NCBI GenBank assembly: GCA_014925825.1
Contig: JACGCK010000127.1
Location: 62,001-126,000, forward strand
Direction of reading: 5' to 3'
Length of the DNA: 64,000 bases
DNA from: Pholiota molesta
Taxonomy: Eukaryota; Basidiomycota; Agaricomycetes; Agaricales; Strophariaceae
Shown piece by piece: positions 34,618 to 45,849 of the stretch; the first letter of the stretch is position 1, and each line of letters begins with the position of its first letter. A program made the position numbers and the translations under genes. The notes under the pieces were generated by a model, which was not told where the DNA came from, searched no databases, and saw only the letters and a program-made list of their open reading frames with translations.

Positions 34618-36789
34618 GTATTTTTTATTTTCGCGTCTTTTCGTTTGATTTGTCAATTCTCAACAAATGTAGCTACTAGTTCTTTTTCTCTGTCAGTCAT
34701 TAGATTTGTATTTTTAAATCTCACTTTGTATTCTTACATATAATTTATCAACCTGGCTGGTCCACATTGAATATCAAACATGAATGTGTACTGCTGCACT
34801 TGCATTGAATATTGTCGAGTAACCACACTGATACAGAAATGGGATAGGTATGTAAGTACGAGAAGGCCCAAGATAATGATGTCGGTAGCTTCATCATCAT
34901 GGTGCTAGCGACCTTGAGGCGAGACGGATCAGTGTCTCGAGCATACAAGCCGTGAGTGGCGAAGTCTAGAAAATTAAGAGGTAAAGCGTAGTGTCAGAAA
35001 TATAATTTCAAAATGCAGGCGGGTGATGGGAAGGGGCAGGAACAGTCCATCCCGATGGCGCATGCGTACCTTGTCTTATTGCCTTCCATTCCCTCGTTCC
35101 TAAGGTTAGCATAGACCTCGACGATGTGGGCCGTAGCCCCTTTAGTCAGAACAATAGCGATGCATGCGCAGGACATGGTCTGCAATGACATGGCCGTCGT
35201 TCGTGTGTCGTGCACCATCGTCATTCGCGTGCCGTTCATATGCGTTGTTTGTGCACTGTCCATGCGTGGTCCGTCGTTCAAGCGCCGTCCGTGCGCCGTT
35301 GTTCCTGCGCCGTTGTCGTTCGTGCCTCGTCCATCCGTTGTTCGTCGTGGGACAGGCGCCGTGGGCAGTCAGTGAGTGTCGGGACTCGGCGGTGTTATGG
35401 AAGCAAGCGGCGGCGGTGTTGAAGGTGGCGGCAGACAGATCTCGTTTGTTGTCGTCGTAGCCGCAGGGAGGAGGGCTGGAGCACGCAGTCACGGTGGGGG
35501 TCAATGAACAAGCAAAAAATGAGCAGGGCTCGTTCATCCTCGTAGCCACTGGGAGGAAATTGGAGGAGGAGGCCACACCACCGTGGTGTTGAAAGCGGTG
35601 CCGGACAGGTAGACGAACGAGCAGCGCTCGTTCGCCGTCGTCATCATTGTCTGTTGCCATTGTCTCCTGTAGGTGGGATAGTGATATGGGCGGTCGGAGG
35701 CGATGGGCCGCCGTGCAAGCGCACGTCGTTACCCGTATTTGGGACAAAGCTGGTGGTGGTTGTCGACGTAGCACGGGCACTAGCACCGACTTGCTGCAAT
35801 TCCCAGTCAGTGATGTGAATGGATGATCATGGAGGCGGACTTACCTTGGTGACGAATGAGCTGATATCTATTAGAAAGTGTTAAGTCGATAATCTTGAAG
35901 ACCTCAAAATATTTATAGAAGTTGTCATCGTTGGTCTAAACAGATACTGAGATACATCAGTGAGGTTCTAACGGACACAGAAGCGGACACCTACAGTCTT
36001 GTGATATACAGGCGTTGGACAAAGATACGACGCGTGAGTTGAGCGGTGTGCGAACAAAAGAGGTTTCCGCGATAGAGGCCTACAATCATGAAATGTTCAA
36101 GGATCTGGACGTTAGGAAAGAGATAAACGCGTACTTTTCAAGTGCCCTCAGGTTCAGCTACCAGAATTGTACATATACTTGAAGATCTCTAATCAGAAAC
36201 ATTGAAAATTTCAGTATGTTGAAGCAATATTAGGAGACAAGCGACGATCCCAGGAGTGAGCTCAAGTTGCTTGTAATCAAACGCACTTACCTAGAAGGAT
36301 TCGGAATTCCTGCTCCATCTTCGTCGTCCCAATTGAACTAACCATCAATCAATGCTAATCTGTCGAGCCATCGTCGTCAGTGTTGTTGAGCAGTCCACTG
36401 TAGCTGCATGTTTGTAAGGTAAGGTCAACGTTCAATATTCAATATTGAATCATTGTAGCGGATGGATGTACCTAGTAAGAGCAAAAGAGTCTGGCGGCCT
36501 AAACGTGTCGAAAGCAAGGAAGTGGTAAGTAGAAAGGCTGAAATTCAATTGAATTGACACGCGTTCAACATCAAATCGTGAGAGCGTAGCAAAGCGAGTT
36601 GACAAAAAGCACAACATCAATGCGATATATAGCAATCTCTGTGAATATTGATATTATATTCCACATTCTTGAAATCAGACAACATATAATATACAGTATA
36701 CTAAACTAGTAGACTCTAGTAGATTTTCTTTGAGTTTGCCTCAGTGTGAAACATAAAGAACAAAAGACTGAATTTTGGAAACTATTTAA
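34618..36789. other. Gene-free interval between the GRF and KDZ genes
   Basis: Contains a low-complexity stretch at about 35180-35350 built on variants of GTCGTTCGTGC/CGTCC and a diverged internal duplication around 35395-35450 and 35580-35640. The interval ends at the 3' end of the KDZ gene. No exon chain could be built on either strand. Confidence 0.5.
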
Positions 36790-39030
36790 CTACATATCCG
36801 CCGATGACAGGGGTAAAAGTATTGGACTGCACCCTTCTTTTTCCAACGCATCTCGTGTCATACGGTTCCGAAGGAGAACCATTTGATCAAGAAAGAAATT
36901 GAACCTATCCGGCAACATTTCACGCACAATGGGATTGAACATACCAAGCCAGACATTGGTTTGCTCTGCGATGGATGAGTTGAAGTACCATGCTTTCCCA
37001 TTTTCTCCGTAAAGTTCCTTGTACAATGCGGGGTTGCAGTTGCTTTGGCAATATTCATCTCGGGTTGAATGCTTGCAGTTGAAATGAAATACATCCACCG
37101 TGAGTCCTACATTGGCAAACATGGGATCGTCTTTGACATGCTTTGAGAGTGAGCAGTTGTTGTCGAAAAAGATATGGTTTGGCATCATCCCATTTACACG
37201 AAATGTGCGCCTAATAAATTCCTGATTGTAAAATCAGTTGCACAGCAGATAAATTTATTCAAACAAGTCCTCACCACACAAGTGGAAATGGCTTCCGCAC
37301 CATAGAAAGTTTCACGCGCAAGAATTATCCCACATGGCGCAACAAGGATTTGCTCGTTATGTGTGCGTTTTCGGCCAAATTGGGCGGTAATCTTCTTTTT
37401 TGGCGTAGGTTGACGTCTAGGCGATGCTCCTCGAGGGTCTGATATGCCCTCCTGAAGACCATGAATGATACTTGGATCGGAAACTTCGAATTCTTGCTCT
37501 TCAGTGCCATCGTCATAAAGATTGTTCACCAGTTGATCATTTGATCCAGTATCGCTTCCTTCGTCAAAGGCAAGGTGAGATACACCTGCTCTTTTGAGTC
37601 TTTCTTGAAGCTGAAAGCGAGACTGGCCTTTGATAATATGAATCTTCTCAATATCTTGATGGACTGGATCCTGACAGGTGCGTGTTCCAGTTATGATGGT
37701 GTTGCTACACCCTTTGATCGCACAAATGCTGTTCATATGATGATGCTCAGGGCAAAACCGGTCTCGCGATACTGTTAAACGATTTTGACAATTGTGAATG
37801 CTACAGCGCAAGTGTCCAAGCGCTGTACCATCCATCACTGCAACCCACACCATTTTATCTAGAGTAATAAATTAATATGTAGATCTGGAATTCAAATCAT
37901 TATGCAAATTGCCTACCCTTGTAAAGTCGTGTACATTTAGTACAATGATGGCGGACTTCGGATTGCGAATATAGCCTCATGCGAATGTTTCTCTCTTGGA
38001 TGGCAGGTATAAATCTTGCTGATTGATCACCTGTGTGTGGTACCGTAAAGATAGCATGTCATTCACGGTGATCATCAATCAATGAAAGAATGGTAAAGGC
38101 GTCAAAAACATGATCGCCTTTGAGTGAAGCTTTGAATGGCCAATTGGGAGGAATATTCTCCGAGTTGTTGGCCAAGGAAACCATGTATGACCGCGCGCAA
38201 TTGGTGAATGATTTACTGTAAGGAATTAATTAGCGCCCATATGTGATTCCATCAATTATAGAGCACTCGTACGCAGAAATATTGATATCTGTACACCACA
38301 TTACGGCGACTCGTGTTTCAATGAAATGATGATCTGATACTTCGAGAACATCAGGTAGTTCATCACCATAATAATACCGCTTCCCCGAATGAACTCGGTA
38401 ATTATTGTGATAGCTTGTCTGGCACCCTAATAGATAGATTGTCACCAGTAAAAAGATTAATGTCAAATCTTTCCAGTACACATTAACTTACCTTCACAGA
38501 AATACTTGACAATCCAGGCTGGACATGCACCCTTGTTTAGAGTATATAGAATTGCCCTTGTTTGCTCGACTTTGCTGAGTTTGAGCCCTTTTGAATTCCT
38601 CGAACATCCACTATTTGTACAGTAATGTTGGGGAGGATATATAACAGCTGAATAACCTGTAGTAAGTATATTAGCAAAGACAAGAGGCCTGCAATGACTC
38701 ACTGTAACCCAAATCCTTCCCATGTATTTTGAATCTCTCATCAATCTTTTCCATTCTTGCTGCATTTTCCCAAATTGTCTTGCTGAGCATGCTCCATAGA
38801 ATCAGGGTCTCCTCTTCTGATATTTCACATAAATTTGACAAGAGAATTGTCACTGATTGAGGAAGGTGCTGTGGGGCAACATCAACCGGCCACTGAGAGG
38901 GCTGCACCAGAATGATATCGTCCTTGAACCGCGGTGCATAGGACAGGAAGGTTGATATCTTGAGTAAAGTCTCGCCATTGAGGATTTCTGGGTTTTGTTT
39001 TGCAAAGTAGGCCAAGTTTGTTAAATCCAT
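36790..39030 (-). pseudogene. KDZ-family transposase with CxC5/CxC6-like clusters, one in-frame stop
   Basis: Kyakuja-Dileera-Zisupton type DNA transposase of fungi. Exons 39030-38703, 38656-38492, 38426-38273, 38215-37917, 37858-37275 and 37221-36790 keep phase throughout (654 codons with stop). Exon 2 has the CxC5-like cluster (YPPQHYCTNSGC..KYFCEGC). Exon 4 has VPHTGDQSARF and HHCTKCTRLY. Exon 5 has the CxC6-like cluster (CSIHNCQNRL..FCPEHH..CAIKGC). Candidate acidic residues of an RNase H fold are in MDGTALGH (D325), FFDNNC (D530) and SIAEQTNVW (E596). The one defect is TGA at 38061-38059 (codon 268). An intron there would be too short and would remove the conserved VPHTG motif. So the copy is freshly dead unless the stop is read through. 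Confidence 0.82.
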
Positions 39031-39212
39031 TGTAATAGAATACAGCGAGGTTATTTAATCTACCAGCGAGCAAGCCTCCGAGTCCCCAACTCGTCCCCAA
39101 CGGTTGTGGGCCCCCAGCCTGCTGCATACATACGCGCTCAGCTACAGCGACGTGTGTCATTTGACACGTGCCGAATTATGTAATGTCCGTGCGGAGTCCA
39201 TCCGGACGGACG

Positions 39213-39239
39213 GATGCATGGACTTTCGAACTACGGAAC
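39213..39239 (-). repeat. Inverted repeat bracketing the GRF and KDZ genes (right copy)
   Basis: Reverse-complement partner of 32299-32325. Just outside it, 39249-39279 repeats 32167-32197 in the same direction ('agctcaacgcgtt'..'aaggcaa'). Confidence 0.5.
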
Positions 39240-39350
39240 GTCCTCGAGAGCTCAACGCGTTGACCGAAAAAGGCAAGTGCTTGAGATGTTTGGATATGTT
39301 TGCAAAGTTGAATTTCGACCGGGTGGGACCTAGCTTAACAGCCAGGTGAA

Positions 39351-41110
39351 TGGGTTGCGTGGGCAGGAACGGGCCTCTTCTTTGACCATCTCCCTTATCC
39401 TCCTTTGGCAGCGCCAGTCTACATCTACATGTCCCGATACACCTATCGCCGCCACATGCCTGAACTATAGTGCGATTGTTGAACCCTGCCCTGAATGAGT
39501 TAGTTTCAGGCATCCCGCATATGCATACAAACTCTTACTGATCAATCGTCAGAACCTTTCTTCAGTATCCATGCCCAAGCAGTCAGTAGAAGCCTGAAGA
39601 TGAAGAGACGACGGCCTGCATCCCGGGGCAGTTGGCGGCCATCCAGGTGCGGACTCTTCATCATGATTGTTCTCCCCACCCTCCACTGCTCCGCAATGCA
39701 TACAGCATGCACCGGCATCGCATGGGCCGATAACCTCGCCAGAGCCCACCCTGGACCAGCGCAGAACGTGGCCCTGGGAGCCCATGAAATCGATCATGCC
39801 GTAGCCGTGCTGCTGTACCCCGCAGCGCCCGCGCGGCGCTCGTAGCCATGTTTGTCATGTTTGTCCCGCCGTCGTCGTCTGCTGTACTGCGGGTCTAGGC
39901 CGCGCCGTCGTTCATGGTTGGTCCATAGAGGGGATCACTGCGAGAACAGCCCTGCACTGCACGAAGCAATCGCTGTCCGATCATGCGCCTGCTGCTGGGC
40001 TGCTTTCAAGGAATAACAAAAAGGTCCTCTCTTACGGAGCACGGAACCCGATATGTGTGTGCCCTTCATGCTCCGTTTTCGTTTCCGCCAGTCATTCCGC
40101 CTTGCCCCGTTATTGCCTGTGTGCGCCAGCCCAGAGACAGAGAGGGCATGCGTGGCACAGTCACTGATCGACGCCTTTTCGCGTCTTGCATGTACTTCAT
40201 TGCTTGACTGCGCCGATGTCTGCGGCAGGCGGTGGTCCTAGCCTGGCGTCGATGGCAAGATCTAGATGCGTGCAGTACAGTGCCCTCTCTTAGATTTGAT
40301 GTGCGTTACGGGGGATATTGAACTCCAGTGCAGCATTTCGCTGCTTTCTCACATTTTTTTCTTCCTCTTTTTCTTCCCTCTCTGTCTGTTGCGCTTTGTT
40401 TTGTTGCCTTGCACATTCCGACAACTTATGACTATGGAGTGAGAGGCGCAGGTATTGAGCTATTGATCTTTTGGTTCATTTCGAAGCGATAAGTGATGCT
40501 ACGCTACGTGTTGGCTTCGCCGGCAATGTCCATAGGGCTAGGTGAGTGCTGCGCTATTCTGCATACGAATGGTGCTCTCTGCCCTCATCTCTGTCATCAG
40601 CGTGTTCGGAACTCAACCACGCATCACACATCTCCACCGAGACCACTTCAATCAGCTTGCAATCGATAACGCATGTCAATGGTTCTCCAGTGGATGTGCT
40701 TGCTAGGCTTTTTGGTCTCTAAATAACACTGACAGGTCTAGCTGGGCGAGCGCTCTCTTGCCATGGCTCGACCGTGGATCTATCCCTATTGTTCGACGCA
40801 CGAATGGGCCCCTGGTGGGGGTGCGGCGGCGCTCTGGAGATGGGTGATCGATTCAAGTGCGCTGTCGTCACCCGTGTTATCTCGCAACGCATGCGGTATG
40901 TGCAGATGCGGTACTCAGTGTTGGACAGCGGCGCCGTCCCGTCGTCCCGAGCGTGGCGCGCACCGCGTGTGCCCGCGGGGCTACTGGTAATACAGAGTTT
41001 GCGAACTTGCCCAACACTGAGTGCTTGACGCCGCGCCCGGATGTATGCTCGCGGGCCACAGGCCCGGCGTTCCTCGCGGCTGTCGTCGTCGTAGACAGCC
41101 GTGTAAGCCT
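39351..41110 (+). repeat. R repeat copy R4 (main part, long copy)
   Basis: Continues from 30511. Core 39922-40003, 'cgcgtcttgcatgtacttcattgcttgactgc' box at 40180. The 3' extension 40610-41110 is the same as in R2, including the stem ACTCAGTGTTGG (40914) / CCAACACTGAGT (41011) and the 'gggccacaggccc' palindrome. Confidence 0.8.
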
Positions 41111-41400
41111 CGCGCTTTCCCCAACTTACGACAGACATGATGCGCGTCCGCGCGACCAGATCACACCTCAAGAAAAACAATCGATGGGATTTAGATTAGT
41201 CACATGACCGCGATAGACAGAAAATCTTCGCGTCGTCTCGACCTTTGTTGGTCCTCCTCCTTACCACAAGCAACAAAGGTCTATTCTTTTCATGTATTCT
41301 CCTCCTCCTTACCACGAGCAATAAAGATCCCAATTTTATCATGTCTATCCGTCTGAAAGACTGAGCGCAGTGACGGCACCAATACACGGCGCCCTTACAC
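41111..41400. other. Spacer with a short duplicated pyrimidine block
   Basis: 'tcctcctccttaccac' plus 'agcaa' occurs at about 41250 and again at about 41304 in the same direction. No gene. Confidence 0.5.
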
Positions 41401-42900
41401 CTCGTTGGACCGTCGGCGCGCGGTGTTGGAGAGGACGAACGGAACATGCGCGTGCTGCTGGACTGCAAAACACGGAATGGTCATCTCTTGCGGAGCACGA
41501 AAACAACGGTGCGTGCCCCGCTCTCTTCCCTCCTTTTTCGTTTCCGCTGGCCGTTCATTCCGCACTGTTCCGTTAGCGCAGCTATGTTGGCCAATGGCCA
41601 TTGCGACAGCCATGCCGTGTGCGTCTTCGCAGTGCGGTGGTTCGTGTGCCTTGCATCGCTGTCATAATCTGCCGCGTGATTCCCAACTTCCAGACCGCGG
41701 CATCGTTCGAATCGCGATGTCTCCGTAGAGAGGGTCGTCGCCGAATCAGCCATGCAGTGCACGACGCGATCGCTGTCGGTCATGCGTCTGCTGCTGGGCT
41801 TATGTCTCAAGACAATGTGATCCTCTCTGATGGGGCACGGAACGACGGTACTACATACACAACTCTCCATCCACACTCATTCTCCTTTGCCCTGCCCATT
41901 CATATTCATTCAGACTTGCTCCGTTGTTGCCGGTACATCGCAGGCCTAGAGAGGGCATGCACAGTACGGTACTTGATCTGCCCTTCGCGTCTCGCATGTA
42001 CGGCATTGCTTGACTGCGCCGATGTGTGTGGCTGGCGATGGTCCTAGCCCGCCGTCGATGGGAGATCTTACACCCGCTGCAGGCATAATGCCCTCTCTTG
42101 GACTTTGCTGTATGTTGGCGTGAATGATGGGGTGTAGTGAGGGCCGAAGCACATCGCTGCTGTTCTCTATTGTTTTTTGTGTTCTGGTTCCTGTTTTTTT
42201 TCTCTTCTCTCTCTTTTGCTCTCGGCGTCTTACTCCATTAGCAGACATGCATGCTACACAAGCGCAGAGAGGATTTTTGTGAAGCCTCTGATCTGGTCCC
42301 ATGCGCGAATGCGATGATGCATGCGGTCGGTGATGTCCCCGAGCCCGCGTGGATGGCGAGATTCCGTTGGAACTCGAAGGTCCTCTCTCGCAGTTGTGAT
42401 GATGCAGCGATGAGGTGGATGATGGTCTCCGGTATGACGGGGCTCTATCGTGGGTTTCGTGGATTGTCAATCTGACATATGGGAAGCCGTCGACCATCCC
42501 TCGTCTCAATGTTGTTTGTCGTACGATCCTCCATCGGTGTCGATCCAAATGCGTTGCCGTGGAGAGAATTTGGCCTCGAGATGCAATTTACCTTGTCTCT
42601 AACTTGTCCTGCGCCAAACGCTGGACTGCGGCATCCCAGGGGCTGGCCATTTGGCTGCCCGTGTGTCCACATGGATATAGCTAAGTTTCGAGAAATTCTC
42701 TCCGGCAGGTCTTCCGTGTGGGGTTGGCGCGGTGCTCGATTTCTCCTATTATTTTGCCTTTGTTTCTTTATTTCTTCTTTTGTACACAATTTACACATTC
42801 CTGCTATCTCAGATGGGCGCCGGTCTGCGTCCCAGTTGAGAGTTTAGCTCAGCGCTTCTACTCTGTGCTTTTCACTTTTTTTTGTTTTTTGTTTTTCCGT
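41401..42900 (+). repeat. R repeat copy R5
   Basis: Core about 41718-41802, 'tctgatggggcacggaacgacggt' near 41827, 'cgcgtctcgcatgtacggcattgcttgactgc' near 41988. The 3' part (42640-42730) has the 'ggctggccatttggctgcccgtgtg' segment shared with R6b and R7. An apparent long minus-strand frame at 42548-41946 is a shadow of the repeat. Confidence 0.7.
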
Positions 42901-43099
42901 GTCTTTGATGTGTTTTCTCTCGTGCCCCTAATCCATTAGCTGTCGTACGTGCTCTCCATATCCGTGTTATGTTATGAACACACCCCCGAGACTGCCGAGA
43001 TTAGAGCAGCGCTCCCCCGAAGTGCATATCTTTGGGTCTGATGCTGTGGGCGCCTATTGTGCATCCATTCGCATCCGAATCCACGCCGTGATAGCAGCT

Positions 43100-44230
43100 A
43101 GATCCGCTGGCGTTTTGGCTCGCAGCGTGAACGGATCAAAGTGACAGATACATTTGGAGGCAGTGCTGCTTTGGTTGGGCGCGTGTTGAGGAGAGAGGCG
43201 AAAGCTTTAAGCGGGTGGCGCGTTCGCGCGGTGTCAATGTACGGTCGCTGGGAGATGGAACGGCGGCGGCGGCGGTGTCGGTGGCGGCAGGTAACCGCCA
43301 TGGGTACGCGTAGTCCGAGATGCGCGTCATGGGTGGTTGGACGATGTGTCGCATGTGCGCGTAGAGTCTGACGCCGTGACGGAGGGAGGAGGACGGAGAT
43401 CATGTGGTTTGAGAGATATTGAAGAGGAGTTTCAAAATCGATCTCACAGGCTGCAACGTTGACCGTCTCGCTCGTTCTCCTACACCTACCACTGTTACCA
43501 ACCGCGCTCGAGCGCAGCCTGACCGCCACGGTAGCCTAATTCATGTGAGTGTTATGCATCTCAGATACATCCGTCCAGTCCTCATCAAACGTCTCCAAAG
43601 ACCGCCGACAAGGTTACCCATATTCCCTTCTTCGACGCAACACGACTTGAACACGACTCTTCAACGGACATGCAACCAATATCCACGCCCAAGCAGTCAG
43701 TAGACGCCTCGTTTCGCTGTCGTTGTCCGCCGTACGAAGCCCAACCTCCAGACCGTAGCGTCGTTCCCGATGGATCCATAGAGGGGGTTGCTGCGATTTC
43801 AGCCCTACACCGCACGATGCGATCGATGTCGACGTCGATGTCTGATCATGCGCCTGGTCTGGGCTGGTCATTTTAATATCTAGCTAGCGATCATCCTCTC
43901 TTACGGAGCACGGAACGACGGTGCGTGCCCCCGGATTTCTTCCGCCCTGCTCCTGCTCCGTTTTCGGTTTCCCTGCCCATTCATCCCGCCCTGCTCCGTC
44001 GCGCCCAGAGATGGGTTGCGCAGTTCTTGATCTGCGCCGTTTCGCGTCTTGCATTGTCCGTCGATGCTTGACTGCGCCGATGTATAGCGGGCGATGCCCC
44101 TAGCCTTCCATTGATGGCCAGATCTATACCCTGGCGGTACAGTGCCCTCTCTTGGACTTGATGTGTGTTGGCGGGAATGATGGGGTGTAGTGCGGCATTG
44201 ACTTTTTTTGTGCTGTTGTGTTCTTATTCT
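43100..44230 (+). repeat. R repeat copy R6a
   Basis: Begins with the 5' extension also seen at 61200-61430 ('gggtacgcgtagtccgagatgcgcgtcatgggtgg'). R start box near 43428, core 43771-43862, 'cggagcacggaacgacggtgcgtg' at 43906, 'gactgcgccgatgtatagcgg' at 44071. No gene. Confidence 0.7.
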
Positions 44231-45420
44231 CGGCGACTGCTTAGGTGCGCATTCTCCCATCATACCCTGTGTTCCGCAATGCATACGGCATGCATGCGAA
44301 GCCACGGCGCTGGCTGACCAGTCGCCTTCCCATAGCCCCGCCAGGGATACGACGTGCATAGCGTGTGTAACTCTGGCACTATTGGTGCTCCATACCGATG
44401 AGTCATAAAGTCAGCCGTGCCGTGCCCGTTGCTGCTGTACCCAACGTCACGCGCGCGATTCTTCGCACCTTAGTGTTCGTGTGTTGCTGTCGTAGTCTGC
44501 CGTATGAAGTCCAACCTCCAGACTGTATCTCCGTCGTTCGCGATGGATCCATAGAGAGGGTCGTCGCCGAATCAGCGCTGCGGTGCACAACGCGATCGAT
44601 GTCGATCATGCGTCTGCTGCTGGGCTTCAGCCCATAGGTTAAGCGGTCCTCTCTGACAGAGCACGGAACGGCGGTACGTGCCCCATTCCCATCCCTCCGT
44701 TCCTTTTTGTTTTCCCTGGCCATGCATTCCGACGTGCTTATTGCCTGTACCTCGCGAGCCTATGTAGAGAGGGCATGTGTTGCGCAGTTCTTGATCTGCG
44801 CCCATTCGTGTCTTGCATTGTCCCTCAATGCTTGACTGCGCCGATGTGTAGCGGGCGGTGATCTGAGCCCACCATCGATGGCCAGATCTAGAAATGAATG
44901 CTTTCTCTTGGAGTTGCTGTGTATCGGCGGGGATGGTGGGGTGTAGTGCGGCCTTGCGCTGCTTTTTCCTCTTTTTTCTTGGTTTGTTTTTTTCCCTTCT
45001 CTGTAGTGCTTTCTCTCTCCGTCTCGCACTGCCCAACGAGTGACCGACTAAGGAGAGAGAGGCGCGGGTATTGCGCTGTTGTCCTTTTGGTTCATTTTCA
45101 ATGGTATGAGTGTTGCTATGCGCTACTTATGTGTCTCGGTTGGCATCTCCTGCACCAGTGCCCAACGTCGGAGACCAAGAGAGAATTCGGCGTCGACTTT
45201 TCACATCCTGTTGCTTGCTTGTCTTGCGTTTACCGCTGGAATGCATCACTCGGGCTGGCCAATTGGCTGGCCCGTGTTCGCATGAATGTATGAAAGTGGG
45301 CAAGCAAAATTCTCTCCCGCAGGTTTATCGTTTGGATTTGGCATGATACGTACTCCGTTCGGATTGGTTCTGCTGTTTCTACGCGAGTCCTTTTAGCTAG
45401 AGTGTTGTGTTGACGTATCA
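44231..45420 (+). repeat. R repeat copy R6b, following R6a in tandem
   Basis: Core 44543-44626, 'cagagcacggaacggcggtacgtg' at 44658, 'gactgcgccgatgtgtagcgggcg' at 44835. It shares 'atgtgtagcgggcg'-type variants with R6a, which suggests that the pair arose locally. Ends with the 'ggctggccaattggctggcccg' segment at 45254. Confidence 0.7.
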
Positions 45421-45849
45421 CGAGTGCCCTATGTTTACTGGCATGTGTTGCTATCTCACGCGCTGTACGGGGAATTTACTCGTGGACTTTGGTCAAATAA
45501 GGAGTGATGGTTCCCTGCCAAATGTTCTCAGCGGCTGTTACATACTCACTTTCTTTCGTGATTCGTCGATGATCAACTAACTAAATTGCTGAGACTCAGA
45601 GGGACCGTTCGCTGACAGAGATTCTTTCGTTAATTTGCTGTATTTGCCCACGTACGCGTATTATTAACGCATTGGTTCGATAACCTTTACTTGAGTAACT
45701 TCGCCACAAAGTCATCCCGCTGTTTCCCAACATCCCACCAAAATTACGACGAGACTATTATCCCACTCTTCCCTAAAATGAAATCATTACACCACGGCGT
45801 ATACAAATACACTACTTCCGAAGGGAGGCAGGAGGTGCGGAGGGCGCAG
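45421..45849. other. AT-richer spacer between R copies
   Basis: No open frame of note and no similarity noticed to the R family. Nothing recognisable. Confidence 0.4.

Larger units (their letters stand above)
30512..39350. mobile_element. Large KDZ-type mobile unit, about 8.8 kb
   Basis: Interrupts an R repeat: the sequence GTTTTA/AATGGG, continuous in other copies, is split between 30507 and 39351. The left end reads AAAGGGTCGACTGCGTCG..CCTCAGACCTGGCTG. The right end, on the minus strand, reads CACCTGGCTGTTAAGC then GTCCCACCCGGTCGAAATT. Both ends occur in the same relative order in the small element at 3589-9041. It encloses a GRF-finger gene (plus) and a KDZ transposase (minus), plus about 4 kb without genes. 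No clear target duplication longer than 2 bp is seen. Part of the interior could be separately nested DNA. Confidence 0.65.

Noticed and set aside
40053..40241. Shared peptide LLDCADVCG...W-stop in several R copies, suggesting a coding region
   Set aside because: Copies differ by single-base indels upstream and inside the box, so the nucleotide box is conserved but the frame is not.
41946..42548. 200-residue minus-strand open frame
   Set aside because: It lies over an R copy, is not kept in other copies, and shows no domain.
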